Below, in pieces: positions 52,286 through 61,181 of a stretch of 64,000 nucleotides of DNA; the stretch's first letter is position 1; each line of letters begins with the position of its first letter. The position numbers and the translations under genes are program-made. The notes beneath the pieces are model-generated. The model was not told the DNA's origin. It did not search any database and was given only the letters and a program-made list of their open reading frames with translations. This DNA is from Acidobacteriota bacterium (GTDB lineage Bacteria; Acidobacteriota; Holophagae; Holophagales; Holophagaceae), in contig JACPUT010000005.1 in the NCBI GenBank assembly GCA_016192145.1, positions 1 through 64,000 on the forward strand, read 5' to 3'.

Positions 52286-55177
52286 CTACTCCAATTTGGC
52301 CAAGCTCCCGCGGAGCGTTATGAGTTCCGCCCTCCCCGGTTGCCTCCGCGCGAGCTCGGCCACCAGGGCCCTGGCCTCCCGCGCGTCGTGGATGGCTGGC
52401 CGCCCGCCACGCTTCCCCCAGCGGGCCCGGATGATGGACAGCCGGGCCCGGACGAGATCCAGCAGCCAAGAATCCAGCTTGCCCCGGCGCGCCAGTCCCA
52501 AGGCCGCTTCCCCTGCCTCCAACCTCGACTTCGGATCCCGTCCCGCCATGAGCTCCGCCTCCGCGGCCAGGGCCTCCACCATGGCGATCCCCAGGCGATA
52601 GTCGGGATCGGAAGGCGAAAGTTCGGCGCAGCGGGCATAGGCCGCCCTGGCGGCGGCAAGCCGGGGGGGCGAGGCGGTCCCGCTGCGGGCCTCCATTTCC
52701 GCCCACACCAGGTTGGCGTTGGCCTTCCCATACTCCCATTTGATCGCCAGGGGCTCCAGGCGCTGCGCCTCGGCCAAGAGGACCAGCGCCTCCTCCAGCA
52801 TCGCCACCGGGGACTCGCCCCTGAGGGCTGCGCCGTTGGCCCGTTCGACAAGGAGGGCCCCAAGGGTACCGGGATAGCTGCCGACTTCCGGGTACCGGGC
52901 CCGCAGGCCATCGGCCACCAGCCGCGCTTCCCGGAAGGTGGGCAAGTCGTCCAGCCCCTTGGCCTGGAGGTGCTCGAGCAGGGTCAAGTAGGCCTGGAGC
53001 AGTTGGATGTTGACGAGGGTGGAAGTGGGATCCAGTCGATGTGCGCGCTGGAGTAACCCCACCGCCTCCCGGAGGGGGGCTTCGGAGTCCACCCCTCGGT
53101 CGGCGGCGTAGCGGACCTCGATCAACAGGAGGTAGGCCCTCACGGCCAGGAGCTGGGGATCCGCCTCCCCCGACGGGCCAGTGTGGCCGAGGAGCACCTT
53201 GGCCTTCTGGATCCAGGGCTGGCTTGAGGCGACGCGCCAGGCATCCCGGCGCGCGGCCTGGGCGTAGCCCAGGGCCTGGCGCAGGCGGGGCATCCCGCGG
53301 TGGGGTTCCACCTGGAACCACTGTCCGCAGGCCCGTTCCAATTCCCCCAGGAGGGGGAGGAGGTCCCCCCCCTCCCGGGAAGCGGAAGTGAGCGACTCGA
53401 GGATGCCTTGAGTATCCAGATCCAGGAGGGAGGGATCGCTCGGGGCGATCACCAGGGCCTCCCGCACCTCCTTCCGCGCGGCATCAAGGAAGTTCCTCGC
53501 GGCCTCCCGGGAGGCCGCCTCCCGGGCAAGATTCAGGTTGGCTTGGGCTTCCAGGCCCTTGGCCTCATAGAACCAGGGCGTTTCGGCTTGGGCCGCCTGC
53601 GCCATGGCGAGCGCATCCAGGGGACGGCCATCGAAAAGGGCCAAGAGACCCACTTGGTAGGCTGGTGAGTCGAGGGCGATCCCTTGAGCGGCCCGCAAGT
53701 GGGCTAGGGCGGGGTCCCGAAGGCTGACGCTCAGTTCCTTGAGCGCCGCTTCCCGAGCGGCAGGATCGGGGATCCGATGCGCCTCCCCCTGGGCCTTCAG
53801 GTAGAGCACGCCAAGGGCCCGCCCCAGGGCGTTGGAGGCCTCGGGCCCCCTGAACCCGGCATCCCAGGCGCGCTCCAGCTCAGTCCGCGCCCGCTCCACT
53901 TCCCCCAGCGCGAGCCAGCTCCGCCCCAGGGCGTAGGCCCCCGGCCCATGGGCAAGCCCTCCCGCGGCATGGATCCTGGCCCTCAGTGCCTCCATCCGGC
54001 GCTTCACGGCCGCGCGCTCCCGTTCGAGGTCATGAGGAGGGGCGAGCCGCCCATACCGCATCAGCGCTTCGATGCGTTCCGCCTCCTGGCCGAAGGCCTG
54101 GGCGAATTCGGCCGTCCGGGCAGCCCTGATCCGCTCCCGGATGCCCCACCCTGCGAAGACGAAGGCCATCCCGAACCCCGCGATGGTCACCGCGACCAGC
54201 AGGGGATTTTTCCGGACCCACCGGATCGCCCGCTCCCTCCTTGAGATGCGACGGGCCAGGATGGGATCCCCGCGGAGGACCCTGCGCAGCTCATCCCCCA
54301 GCGCCCGGGCCGTGTCGTATCGGCGCGAGGGCGATTTCTCAAGGCAGCGCATCACCACCGTGTCCAGATCCACGGGAACCTGGGAACGAACGCGGAGGGT
54401 GGGGGGATCCGATCCCAGGCTGGCGGCGAGCGCCTCCAATCCCTTGAGATCCGCAAAGGGCACTTCGCCGGAGAAGAGTTCGTAGAGACAGATCCCCAGC
54501 GAGTAAACGTCGCTGCGGCGATCCAGTTCGCCCTCGGCGCCCCGGGCCTGCTCCGGCGACATGTAGTGCACGGTTCCCATCACCATGCCCGTCACCGTGA
54601 TCCCCCGGGTGGTCCCCGCCCGGGCCAGGCCGAAATCCAGGACGAAGGCCCGCAGGCCTTCTTCGGTGCGCTCCACCATGAGGTTGGAGGGTTTGAGATC
54701 CCGGTGGACGAGCCCCTCCTGGTGCGCCGCGTGCACGCCCTCGCACACCTGGATCATCACCGTGAGCTTCTCGTCGAAACTCAGATCGGGCGCCATCATG
54801 GAGAGGGTTTTCCCCTGGATGAGCTGCATGGCGATGAAGGCCTGGCCGCACCACTCTCCCGCCTCGTACACCCGGCAGACGTGGGGATGCTCGACGCGCG
54901 CCTGGAGCGTGGCCTCCTGAAGGAACCGGGCGAGCAATTCGGGGTCCTCGCGCCTCAGGAGCTTGAGGGCCACCGGGCGTCGGAGCGTGTCGTCCTGGGC
55001 GCGGAAGATGCGCCCCATGCCGCCTTCCGCGAGGAAGCGCAGATCCCTGAAATGCCCCCAGGCCTCCAGATGCTCGGCATGGTAGATCGAGGAATCCGAA
55101 CGCCCGGGCCCGCTCGCCGATGGGTGTCTCGGTAAGGGGAAGCCCCGCGTGGGTAGATCATCGCCCGGGTGGTTCAT
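52286..55177 (-). CDS. Ser/Thr protein kinase with TPR tail
   Basis: 963 residues. A complete Hanks-type kinase domain (about 45-310) has the Gly loop LAEGGMGRIFRA, VALKLLR with Lys72, HRDLKPSN (158-165), DFGLA (181-185) and the APE-equivalent MSPEQA. One transmembrane helix (about 325-345, LLVAVTIAGFGMAFVFAGWG) leads to an extracytoplasmic or peripheral region of about 600 residues made of TPR-like repeats. This is the PASTA-free, TPR-type kinase common in Acidobacteria. ATG 55177 has GGAGGG just upstream. Substrates are unknown. It shares its plan with the pseudokinase at 23015. Confidence 0.92.
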   Translation of the reverse strand: MNHPGDDLPTRGFPLPRHPSASGPGRSDSSIYHAEHLEAWGHFRDLRFLAEGGMGRIFRAQDDTLRRPVALKLLRREDPELLARFLQEATLQARVEHPHVCRVYEAGEWCGQAFIAMQLIQGKTLSMMAPDLSFDEKLTVMIQVCEGVHAAHQEGLVHRDLKPSNLMVERTEEGLRAFVLDFGLARAGTTRGITVTGMVMGTVHYMSPEQARGAEGELDRRSDVYSLGICLYELFSGEVPFADLKGLEALAASLGSDPPTLRVRSQVPVDLDTVVMRCLEKSPSRRYDTARALGDELRRVLRGDPILARRISRRERAIRWVRKNPLLVAVTIAGFGMAFVFAGWGIRERIRAARTAEFAQAFGQEAERIEALMRYGRLAPPHDLERERAAVKRRMEALRARIHAAGGLAHGPGAYALGRSWLALGEVERARTELERAWDAGFRGPEASNALGRALGVLYLKAQGEAHRIPDPAAREAALKELSVSLRDPALAHLRAAQGIALDSPAYQVGLLALFDGRPLDALAMAQAAQAETPWFYEAKGLEAQANLNLAREAASREAARNFLDAARKEVREALVIAPSDPSLLDLDTQGILESLTSASREGGDLLPLLGELERACGQWFQVEPHRGMPRLRQALGYAQAARRDAWRVASSQPWIQKAKVLLGHTGPSGEADPQLLAVRAYLLLIEVRYAADRGVDSEAPLREAVGLLQRAHRLDPTSTLVNIQLLQAYLTLLEHLQAKGLDDLPTFREARLVADGLRARYPEVGSYPGTLGALLVERANGAALRGESPVAMLEEALVLLAEAQRLEPLAIKWEYGKANANLVWAEMEARSGTASPPRLAAARAAYARCAELSPSDPDYRLGIAMVEALAAEAELMAGRDPKSRLEAGEAALGLARRGKLDSWLLDLVRARLSIIRARWGKRGGRPAIHDAREARALVAELARRQPGRAELITLRGSLAKLE

Positions 55178-55318
55178 CGACCCTCCAGGTCGACCCGCCG
55201 GGGATCGAAGGCGTGGCTCCCCTGGCCATGGGCCGAGCCCTTGAGCCGCGCGGTGGGGAGGATGCTTGGATCGGGGTGCATGGACGCCCTATTGTGCAGG
55301 AATTCAATGATTTGATCG

Positions 55319-55348
55319 TTGACCGGAATCCCAGCCGAGGGCCACACT
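55319..55348 (+). promoter_or_regulatory. possible sigma70-like promoter
   Basis: TTGACC (55319-55324) and CACACT (55343-55348) with an 18-bp spacer fit a weak housekeeping promoter. Transcription would begin near 55355, just before the AAAGGAGGT of the short leader ORF and upstream of the ABC permease. Confidence 0.35.
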
Positions 55349-55373
55349 TGGTTTTCAGGGAAAGGAGGTTGCG

Positions 55374-55424
55374 ATGAGTAGTGGGTTGACGATCGCCGAA
55401 CCTCCCTCGAAGCCCGCCGTCTGA
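55374..55424 (+). CDS. short leader ORF, 16 residues
   Basis: ATG at 55374 follows the near-perfect ribosome-binding site AAAGGAGGT with five-base spacing. The ORF encodes MSSGLTIAEPPSKPAV and stops at 55424, 99 bp before the ABC permease. It is the strongest SD I saw in the window, on a frame too short for a normal protein. It could be a leader peptide controlling the transporter or the remnant of a lost gene. Expression is not proven. Confidence 0.4.
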   Translation: MSSGLTIAEPPSKPAV

Positions 55425-55523
55425 GGAATAGCCCCTCCGGTCCCTCCCTTCCGGATCCAGGCCCTCAGCGCGGCGACCCCGCCACGATGCCGGCCCCCGC
55501 GGGCCCGTCATTGGGAATCCCCT

Positions 55524-57269
55524 GTGATCATCCAATTCCTCGATACCGTGTGGGGACAGGCCTCCAACCTGCTCACCGCCCCCGTGAAGTGGCGGCGGTG
55601 GGTCGACCTGCTCGTCCTCGCCGCCCTCGCCGGCCTCGTGCTGGGCCTGCTCTTCGCGGCCAAGCAGTGGACGGGCGTCCAGCGCCCCGTGGTGGAGATC
55701 AGCCTCTCCCCATGGGCCCTGCCCAAGTACCTCTTCCTGAGCCTCATCCGGGCGGGCGTCGCCTTCGCCCTCAGCCTCACCTTCACGCTGGTGGTTGCCT
55801 ACTGGGCCGCCAAGGATCCCCTGGCCGAGCGCATCCTCGTGCCCATCCTGGACATCCTGCAGAGCATCCCCCTCCTGAGCTTCATGCCCCTCGTGCTGCT
55901 GGCCATGCTCACCCTCTTCCCCCGCAGCAACGTGGGGCTGGAGCTGTCCGCCGTGCTGCTCATCGTCACCTGCCAGGCCTGGAACATGGCCTTCAGCTTC
56001 TACCAGAGCCTGAAGACGCTGCCCCCGGAGCTGAACGCCATCGCCGCCGTGAACGGCTTCAGCTGGTGGCAGAAGCTCCGCTGGATCGAGCTGCCCTACG
56101 CCACGCCTGGCCTCGTGTGGAACTCCATGGTGAGCGTGGCGAACAGCTGGTTCTTCCTCGTGTCCGCCGAGGCCTTCGCCTCCCCCACGGTGAACTTTCA
56201 GCTACCGGGCATGGGCTCCTACATGAACGTGGCCACCAACACGGGCAACACGAAGGGGCAGGTGCTGGCCATCTTCACCATGTTGGCCGTGGTCATCCTG
56301 CTGGACCAGGTGATCTGGAAACCCCTCGTGGCCTGGTCCCAGCGCTTCCAGGTGGACGAGACCGCCGAGGTGGAGGCCCCGGATAGCTGGCTCCTGCGCC
56401 TGCTGCGCCGCTCCCGCCTCTGGCGCTGGCTGGAGACCCGCCGGGCCCAGCGGCATGCGAGGCCCCGGCTCCGGAACCTCTACGTGCGCCGCGCCGAAGC
56501 CCAGTTCCAGCACCCCGGCCGCAAGGGCCGGTGGATCGCCATGGGCGCCCTCCTGGGCATCCTCCTGGCCCTGGCGCTCGGCGCCTTGAGCCTGGTGCGC
56601 CTGCTGGCCAACGTGCACGCCGCGCAATGGGTGCACCTCCTGAAGAGCGGCGCCGCCTCCACGGGCCGCGTGCTGCTCTCCACCATCCTCGCCACCCTCT
56701 GGACGGTGCCCGTGGGGCTCTGGATCGGCCTCCACCCCCTATGGGCCAAGCGGCTCCGCAGCGTCGTGCAAGTGGCCGCGAGCTTCCCCTGGAGCATGCT
56801 CTTCCTCGCGATCATCCTCGCCCTGCGCAAAGTGGGGGTGGGCCTCGGGGTCAGCTGCGTCCTACTGATGATGGTCGCCACCCAGTGGTACCTGCTCTTC
56901 AACATCATCGCCGGCGCCCAGGCCGTTCCCCAGGAGCTGAGCGAGGCCATGAAGAGCTATGGCCTCACCGTGTGGCAGCGCTGCAGGGCCCTCTACTTCC
57001 CCGCCATTTTCCCCTTCCTCATCACGGGCTGGGTGACCGCCACGGGGGGCGCCTGGAACGCCAGCATCGTCACCGAGTGGGTGGAGGCCAAGCCCGAGGC
57101 CCTCTCCACCTTCGGCCTGGGTGCCGAGGTGGTGCATGCCGCCGGCCAGGACATGGCCCTCCTCGCCGCCGCCAGCCTCCTCATGGCCGCCATCGTGGTC
57201 GCCTTCAACCGCCTCGTCTGGGGCCCGCTCTACAAGCTGGCCGAGACGCGGTACACGCTGAATCGATGA
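55524..57269 (+). CDS. double-length ABC transporter permease (NitT/TauT type)
   Basis: 581 residues made of two permease modules in one chain. Module one spans about residues 30-270 and has the inner-membrane EAA-like loop LKTLPPELNAIAAVNGFSWW. Module two spans about 345-575, with the matching loop AQAVPQELSEAMKSYGLTVWQ. About twelve transmembrane helices are expected. The fused chain would replace the usual homodimer of NitT/TauT-type importers. A substrate-binding protein is absent nearby, so the substrate is unknown. The start is GTG 55524 with a weak GGGA. The ATPase follows after 52 bp. Confidence 0.87.
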   Translation: MIIQFLDTVWGQASNLLTAPVKWRRWVDLLVLAALAGLVLGLLFAAKQWTGVQRPVVEISLSPWALPKYLFLSLIRAGVAFALSLTFTLVVAYWAAKDPLAERILVPILDILQSIPLLSFMPLVLLAMLTLFPRSNVGLELSAVLLIVTCQAWNMAFSFYQSLKTLPPELNAIAAVNGFSWWQKLRWIELPYATPGLVWNSMVSVANSWFFLVSAEAFASPTVNFQLPGMGSYMNVATNTGNTKGQVLAIFTMLAVVILLDQVIWKPLVAWSQRFQVDETAEVEAPDSWLLRLLRRSRLWRWLETRRAQRHARPRLRNLYVRRAEAQFQHPGRKGRWIAMGALLGILLALALGALSLVRLLANVHAAQWVHLLKSGAASTGRVLLSTILATLWTVPVGLWIGLHPLWAKRLRSVVQVAASFPWSMLFLAIILALRKVGVGLGVSCVLLMMVATQWYLLFNIIAGAQAVPQELSEAMKSYGLTVWQRCRALYFPAIFPFLITGWVTATGGAWNASIVTEWVEAKPEALSTFGLGAEVVHAAGQDMALLAAASLLMAAIVVAFNRLVWGPLYKLAETRYTLNR

Positions 57270-57284
57270 AAAAGGAAGCAGATC

Positions 57285-57308
57285 CACCGCCAAGTCGCCT
57301 TGGCGGTG
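57285..57308 (+). promoter_or_regulatory. intercistronic hairpin before the ABC ATPase
   Basis: CACCGCCAAG and CTTGGCGGTG (57285-57294 and 57299-57308) form a perfect 10-bp stem with a TCGC loop. The direct repeat TGAAAAAGGAA lies on both sides (57267-57277 and 57307-57317), and the second copy is the SD of the ATPase gene. It may tune expression of the ATPase relative to the permease. Confidence 0.55.
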
Positions 57309-57321
57309 AAAAAGGAATCCT

Positions 57322-58608
57322 ATGAATTCATCCCAGCCCCTCCTCGAACTTCGCTCCGTGCAAGTCCAGTTCCCCCGCCCCGGCCACAGCCCCCAGCGGG
57401 TGTTGGAGGACGTGCGGCTGGACGTGCGGAACGAGGAGATCCTCTGCATCATCGGCCCCGGCGGTTCGGGCAAGTCCACGTTGTTGCGGGTGATGGCGGG
57501 GCTGCAGGCCCCCACCCACGGCGAGGTGCGCCAGCGGGGCGAGGAACTGGTCGGGCTCAACCCGAACATCGCCATGGTCTTCCAGAATTTCGCCCTCATC
57601 CCCTGGATGACCGTGGAGGAAAACGTCCGGGTGGTGCTCCGGGCCCGGGGCATCGGCGAGCCGGAGGTGCGCCGCCGCGCCGCCGGCGCCATCCAGAAGG
57701 TGGGCCTCGAGGGCTTCGAGGAGGCCTTTCCCCGGGAGCTGGCCCGCGGATCCAAGCAGCGCGTGGGCCTGGCCCGCGCGCTGGCCGTCGAACCCGAGAT
57801 CCTCCTCATGGATGAGCCCTTCAGCCAGGTGGACGCCCTCACGGCCGAAGCGCTGCGGGCGGAAATCCACGACATCTGGAAGGACGTGGAGACCAACCCC
57901 TCCGCCATCGTGATGGTGAGCCACAGCATCCGCGAGGCCCTCGTCATGGCCGACCGCGTGGCCATCATGAGCGGCAACCCGGGCACCATCCGCACCGTGA
58001 TGGAAGTGCCCCTGCCCCGCCCCCGGGATGCCAAGTCCCCGGCCTTCCTGCGGCTCGTCGACCAGCTCCACGACCTCATCACCAGCGCCGAGCTGCCCGA
58101 CGTCCAGGTCACCACCCTGAGCCCCGACGCCGCCGCCGACGAGGTGGAGCCCCTGCCCCACTGCCAGAGCGGCCACGTGCTCGGCCTCCTGGAATTCCTG
58201 GATGGCCAGGGCGGCAAGAGCGACCTCTTCAACGTGGCCAGCCACACCCAGGTGAGCTTCGAGCGCGTGCTCCCCATCGTGAAGTCCGCCGAGATGCTCG
58301 ACTTCGTGGACACTCCGAAGCGCATGGTCATCCTCACGCCCTTGGGCCAGCGTTTCGTCAACGCCGGCATGGACGAACGCAAGGACATCTGGAAGGCCCA
58401 GCTCCTGGAGCTCAAGCTCTTCCGCGTCGTGCGGGACATGGTGGAACATGCGGACGGCGAGCTCGCCAAGGAAGACCTCGTCCACGAACTCGTCACGCGC
58501 CTCCCCAAGGAGGATCCCGAGCACACCTTCGAGACCCTCGTGGCCTGGGCCCGCTTCGGCGAGCTCTTCGCCTACCGCGAGGATCAGGAGACGCTGGCGT
58601 TCGAATAG
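57322..58608 (+). CDS. NitT/TauT-type ABC ATPase with AAA-associated C-terminal domain
   Basis: 428 residues. The nucleotide-binding domain (about 5-250) has Walker A IIGPGGSGKST, the Q-loop MVFQNFALIPW, Walker B ILLMDEPFSQVD and the switch His in VMVSHSIREAL. The signature motif reads LARGSKQR instead of LSGGMRQR, so two usual residues are changed. The C-terminal 150 residues are an AAA-associated domain (GQRFVNAGMDERKDIWKAQLLELKLF split by short gaps), as in some nitrate/taurine-like systems, possibly regulatory. AAGGAA lies six bases before the ATG. It pairs with the fused permease directly upstream. Confidence 0.87.
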   Translation: MNSSQPLLELRSVQVQFPRPGHSPQRVLEDVRLDVRNEEILCIIGPGGSGKSTLLRVMAGLQAPTHGEVRQRGEELVGLNPNIAMVFQNFALIPWMTVEENVRVVLRARGIGEPEVRRRAAGAIQKVGLEGFEEAFPRELARGSKQRVGLARALAVEPEILLMDEPFSQVDALTAEALRAEIHDIWKDVETNPSAIVMVSHSIREALVMADRVAIMSGNPGTIRTVMEVPLPRPRDAKSPAFLRLVDQLHDLITSAELPDVQVTTLSPDAAADEVEPLPHCQSGHVLGLLEFLDGQGGKSDLFNVASHTQVSFERVLPIVKSAEMLDFVDTPKRMVILTPLGQRFVNAGMDERKDIWKAQLLELKLFRVVRDMVEHADGELAKEDLVHELVTRLPKEDPEHTFETLVAWARFGELFAYREDQETLAFE

Positions 58609-58627
58609 GTTCCGCCCTGGAAGCGAG

Positions 58628-59509
58628 TCAGGTCACCACCCGCTTGGGGCTGGCCGCCACCATGATGATGCCGAGGACGATGCCCAGGCCGCCCAAGAGG
58701 CCCAGGGGCTTCAGGGGCTCGTGCAGCAGGCCCCAGGCGAGGAAGATGGTCGCCACCTGCTGCCCCTGCAGCCCGATGGCCCCCAGGGCCGCGTCCACGT
58801 GGCCCAGCCCCCAGGTGTTCAGCCACCATGCGAGGACCTGCACCACGAGCCCGAGCCCGATGAGGCTCCACCAGGCGCCGGACGTGTAGCCCGTGAAGGG
58901 GTGGCCCTGGATGAGCGCGGCCCCACCGAAGCAGACCAGGCAGGAGAGGCCCATCCAGAACAAGGTCTGGGTGGCCTCCAGGCGCTGCCGCGCACGCCCC
59001 ATGGCCAGGGTGAAGGCGGCGTAACAGACGCTGGCGGCCACGGCGATGGCCTCTCCCTGGCCGTCCCCCATGCGGGCGCCCTTGGCGAGCGCGAGCACCA
59101 AAGCGCCTCCCAGGCCCACGGCCTGCCCGGCCCAACCCAGCCAGGAATAGCGGAGCCGCAGGAAGGCGAAGGAGAAGAGGGCGACCCAGATGGGGCTGAG
59201 CCCTCCCACGAGCAGCGTGGCGTTGGCCGCGCCCGTGTGGTGCATGGCCAGGTGCCACAGCCACAGGTCGGCGAAGAAGAGGCCCCCCGCGATCAGGGCC
59301 CAGCGGCGGCCCGCTGCCTCTCCGAGCAAGTCCCCCGTGCGATGGGCCAGCAGGAAGGTGCCGGGCAGCGCGAAGAGCATCCGGTAGAAGCCCGTGGTGA
59401 TGGGCGTCGCTCCCCCCGCCGCGGACCACTTCACGAAGATGGCCGCGAAGCCCAAGATGGAGGCTCCCAGGAGGACGGCGCCGAGGCCCTTTGAATCACC
59501 TTTGGACAT
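58628..59509 (-). CDS. DMT-superfamily (EamA) transporter
   Basis: This 293-residue membrane protein has ten predicted helices in two EamA repeats (GAVLLGASILGFAAIFVKWS and WWSLIGLGLVVQVLAWWLNT). The second repeat shows GQQVATIFLAWGLLHEPL, typical of drug/metabolite exporters. The substrate is unknown. ATG 59509 is chosen over the longer frame because the family begins close to this Met; the SD is weak (GGTGG). It converges on the ABC ATPase gene. Confidence 0.88.
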   Translation of the reverse strand: MSKGDSKGLGAVLLGASILGFAAIFVKWSAAGGATPITTGFYRMLFALPGTFLLAHRTGDLLGEAAGRRWALIAGGLFFADLWLWHLAMHHTGAANATLLVGGLSPIWVALFSFAFLRLRYSWLGWAGQAVGLGGALVLALAKGARMGDGQGEAIAVAASVCYAAFTLAMGRARQRLEATQTLFWMGLSCLVCFGGAALIQGHPFTGYTSGAWWSLIGLGLVVQVLAWWLNTWGLGHVDAALGAIGLQGQQVATIFLAWGLLHEPLKPLGLLGGLGIVLGIIMVAASPKRVVT

Positions 59510-59588
59510 GGTTCCACCCTGAGGGAAGGGTGCCCCCATTTCAAGGTGGGCCCGGCATTCTGACGGTTTGGCAAACAAGCGGGCAGAG

Positions 59589-59963
59589 CTACGCCTGCTC
59601 CAGCAACATCTTCACCAGATAGCCCACGGCGTTGGCATCCACGGGCTTGGGCAGGAAACCCTGGACACCCAGTTTTTCGAGCTGCTGCACCTGGGCCTCG
59701 TCCCGGTGGGCGCTGAGCACCACGATCTTGAGATCCTTCAGATCCGCTTCCTGACGGATCTTGCGGATCACGGCCAGGCCGGGGCAGGCGGGCATGAGCA
59801 GGTCCACCAGCAGCAGATCCGGCATTTCCACGCGAAGGGCGTCGATGACTTGAGGGAGGCTCTCGGGCTCCAGCTCCGTGACTTCGATCCCCTTGGCGCG
59901 CAGGGCCCCCGCCGCATAGGTGCGGGCGAGGCGGCTATCGTCCAGGATGGTCACTCGTGCCAT
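59589..59963 (-). CDS. stand-alone receiver-domain response regulator
   Basis: 124 residues, one CheY-like receiver and nothing else. Asp8 and Asp9 (LDDSR), the phospho-Asp54 in LLLVDLLMP, Ser85 in VLSAHRDEA and the Lys in LPKPVD near 106 are all present. It must pass its signal by protein contact. No kinase is adjacent; the histidine kinases at 8443 and 35698 are possible partners but unlinked. Confidence 0.9.
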   Translation of the reverse strand: MARVTILDDSRLARTYAAGALRAKGIEVTELEPESLPQVIDALRVEMPDLLLVDLLMPACPGLAVIRKIRQEADLKDLKIVVLSAHRDEAQVQQLEKLGVQGFLPKPVDANAVGYLVKMLLEQA

Positions 59964-60029
59964 GGGAACCCTATCGGAGGCTGCTGGGCCGGGAATGAGA
60001 ATCGAGCGGCCCTGGCTTCGAACTCCGGA

Positions 60030-61172
60030 TCAATTGGCCCAGCGGCTGACCTGATCCCAGATGTCGTCGTCCTTCGTCTGGCCATTCAGCAGGATCGCGA
60101 ACACCCGCCATTGGCCATCCGGCATCTGGATGTAGCCGCAGAGGCTGCGCACGAGGTCGAGGTATCCGCTCTTCACCCGCACCCGCCGGGCGAGGTTTTC
60201 GTCCTTGTGGCGCAGCTTGAACGGTTCCCCGCCCACGATCTTCAAGCTCGCGACGAACTCGGGGCCCACTTCGAAATCGAACCAGGCGCCCCGCAGCACG
60301 ATGCCCAAGGTCCGTGCGCTCAGCCGGTTGTCCTTGCTCAGGCCGCTGCCATCCGTGAGCAGCACCTGGCCGGGCCCGAGGCCGAACACCTTGGCATAGA
60401 AGTCGTGGATGCGGGCGATGCCCCGGGGCCAGGAGCCTTCGCCGAACTTCTTCGTGAGGGTCTCCACCATGAAGTTGTTGCTGAACTTGTTGATGTCCCC
60501 CACGAGCATCCGCAGGGGGGGGCTGCGGAAGGTCAGCAGCCTTTCGGGGACGTCGGTGAGGCCCCCCTTCCCGACCACGGAGATGCCCGCGTCCATGAGG
60601 ACGGTGGTGATCTCGTCGATGGCCACCCGATCCGTGTCCGACACGATGCGGCCCGAGGCGTTCCGCCCGAAGTTCACGGCGAGGGCCGAGATGGCCGGGG
60701 TCGCGTCGGCGGTCGTGTTCTCCCAACCATTGCCCCACCGTTGCCCATCGAAGGCACCCTGATCCAACTTGATCTCACCCAGCACCCTCTTCACCCCCAG
60801 GGCCCGCAGCTCCCGCGCCAGGGAATAGAGCCGCTCGGTGACGAGGTAGGGATCGCCACCCCCCTTGAAGATGAGATCACCGACCACCTCCCCACCCACC
60901 AGCTGCCCCCAGACCTCGGTCTCCAACTGGAGGTCCGGCTTCCAGGTCTTCAGCATCGCGTAGGTGCTCACCACCTTGGTGGTGCTCGCGGGGATGAGCA
61001 TCAGGTGCTCCTGGTGGCGATTCACGGCCCTCCCGGTCTCCAATTCCCAGCACCCGGCGGAGACCTTCACCCCGCGCTTTTCGAGGCCTCGGGCCCACTC
61101 CATGAAATCATCGGCCCGCAACGCGCCCGTGGCGGCCAGGACAAGGGCGAGTACCACGCGAATCACGTCCAC
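60030..61172 (-). CDS. dacB: D-alanyl-D-alanine carboxypeptidase/endopeptidase (PBP4, family S13)
   Basis: 380 residues. A signal peptide (VVLALVLAATGALRA) precedes the S13 penicillin-binding domain with the SxxK motif PASTTK (Ser63, Lys66), the SxN-type SNN in NKFSNNFMVE and the KTG-equivalent KSG in RVKSGYLDLV. It trims peptidoglycan cross-links or pentapeptides in the periplasm. It is shorter than E. coli PBP4 (477) and seems to lack part of the insert domain. GTG 61172 follows GAGG. It lies 9 bp after the pseudopilin stop, so both are likely cotranscribed. Confidence 0.9.
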   Translation of the reverse strand: MDVIRVVLALVLAATGALRADDFMEWARGLEKRGVKVSAGCWELETGRAVNRHQEHLMLIPASTTKVVSTYAMLKTWKPDLQLETEVWGQLVGGEVVGDLIFKGGGDPYLVTERLYSLARELRALGVKRVLGEIKLDQGAFDGQRWGNGWENTTADATPAISALAVNFGRNASGRIVSDTDRVAIDEITTVLMDAGISVVGKGGLTDVPERLLTFRSPPLRMLVGDINKFSNNFMVETLTKKFGEGSWPRGIARIHDFYAKVFGLGPGQVLLTDGSGLSKDNRLSARTLGIVLRGAWFDFEVGPEFVASLKIVGGEPFKLRHKDENLARRVRVKSGYLDLVRSLCGYIQMPDGQWRVFAILLNGQTKDDDIWDQVSRWAN

Positions 61173-61181
61173 CTCATGCCT

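Larger units (their letters stand above)
55178..55523. other. divergent spacer upstream of the ABC permease
   Basis: 346 bp between the kinase start and the permease start. It holds a lower-GC patch (about 55290-55370) with a promoter-like sequence and, downstream, a short ORF with a consensus SD, both listed separately. No other gene or RNA is visible. Confidence 0.5.
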
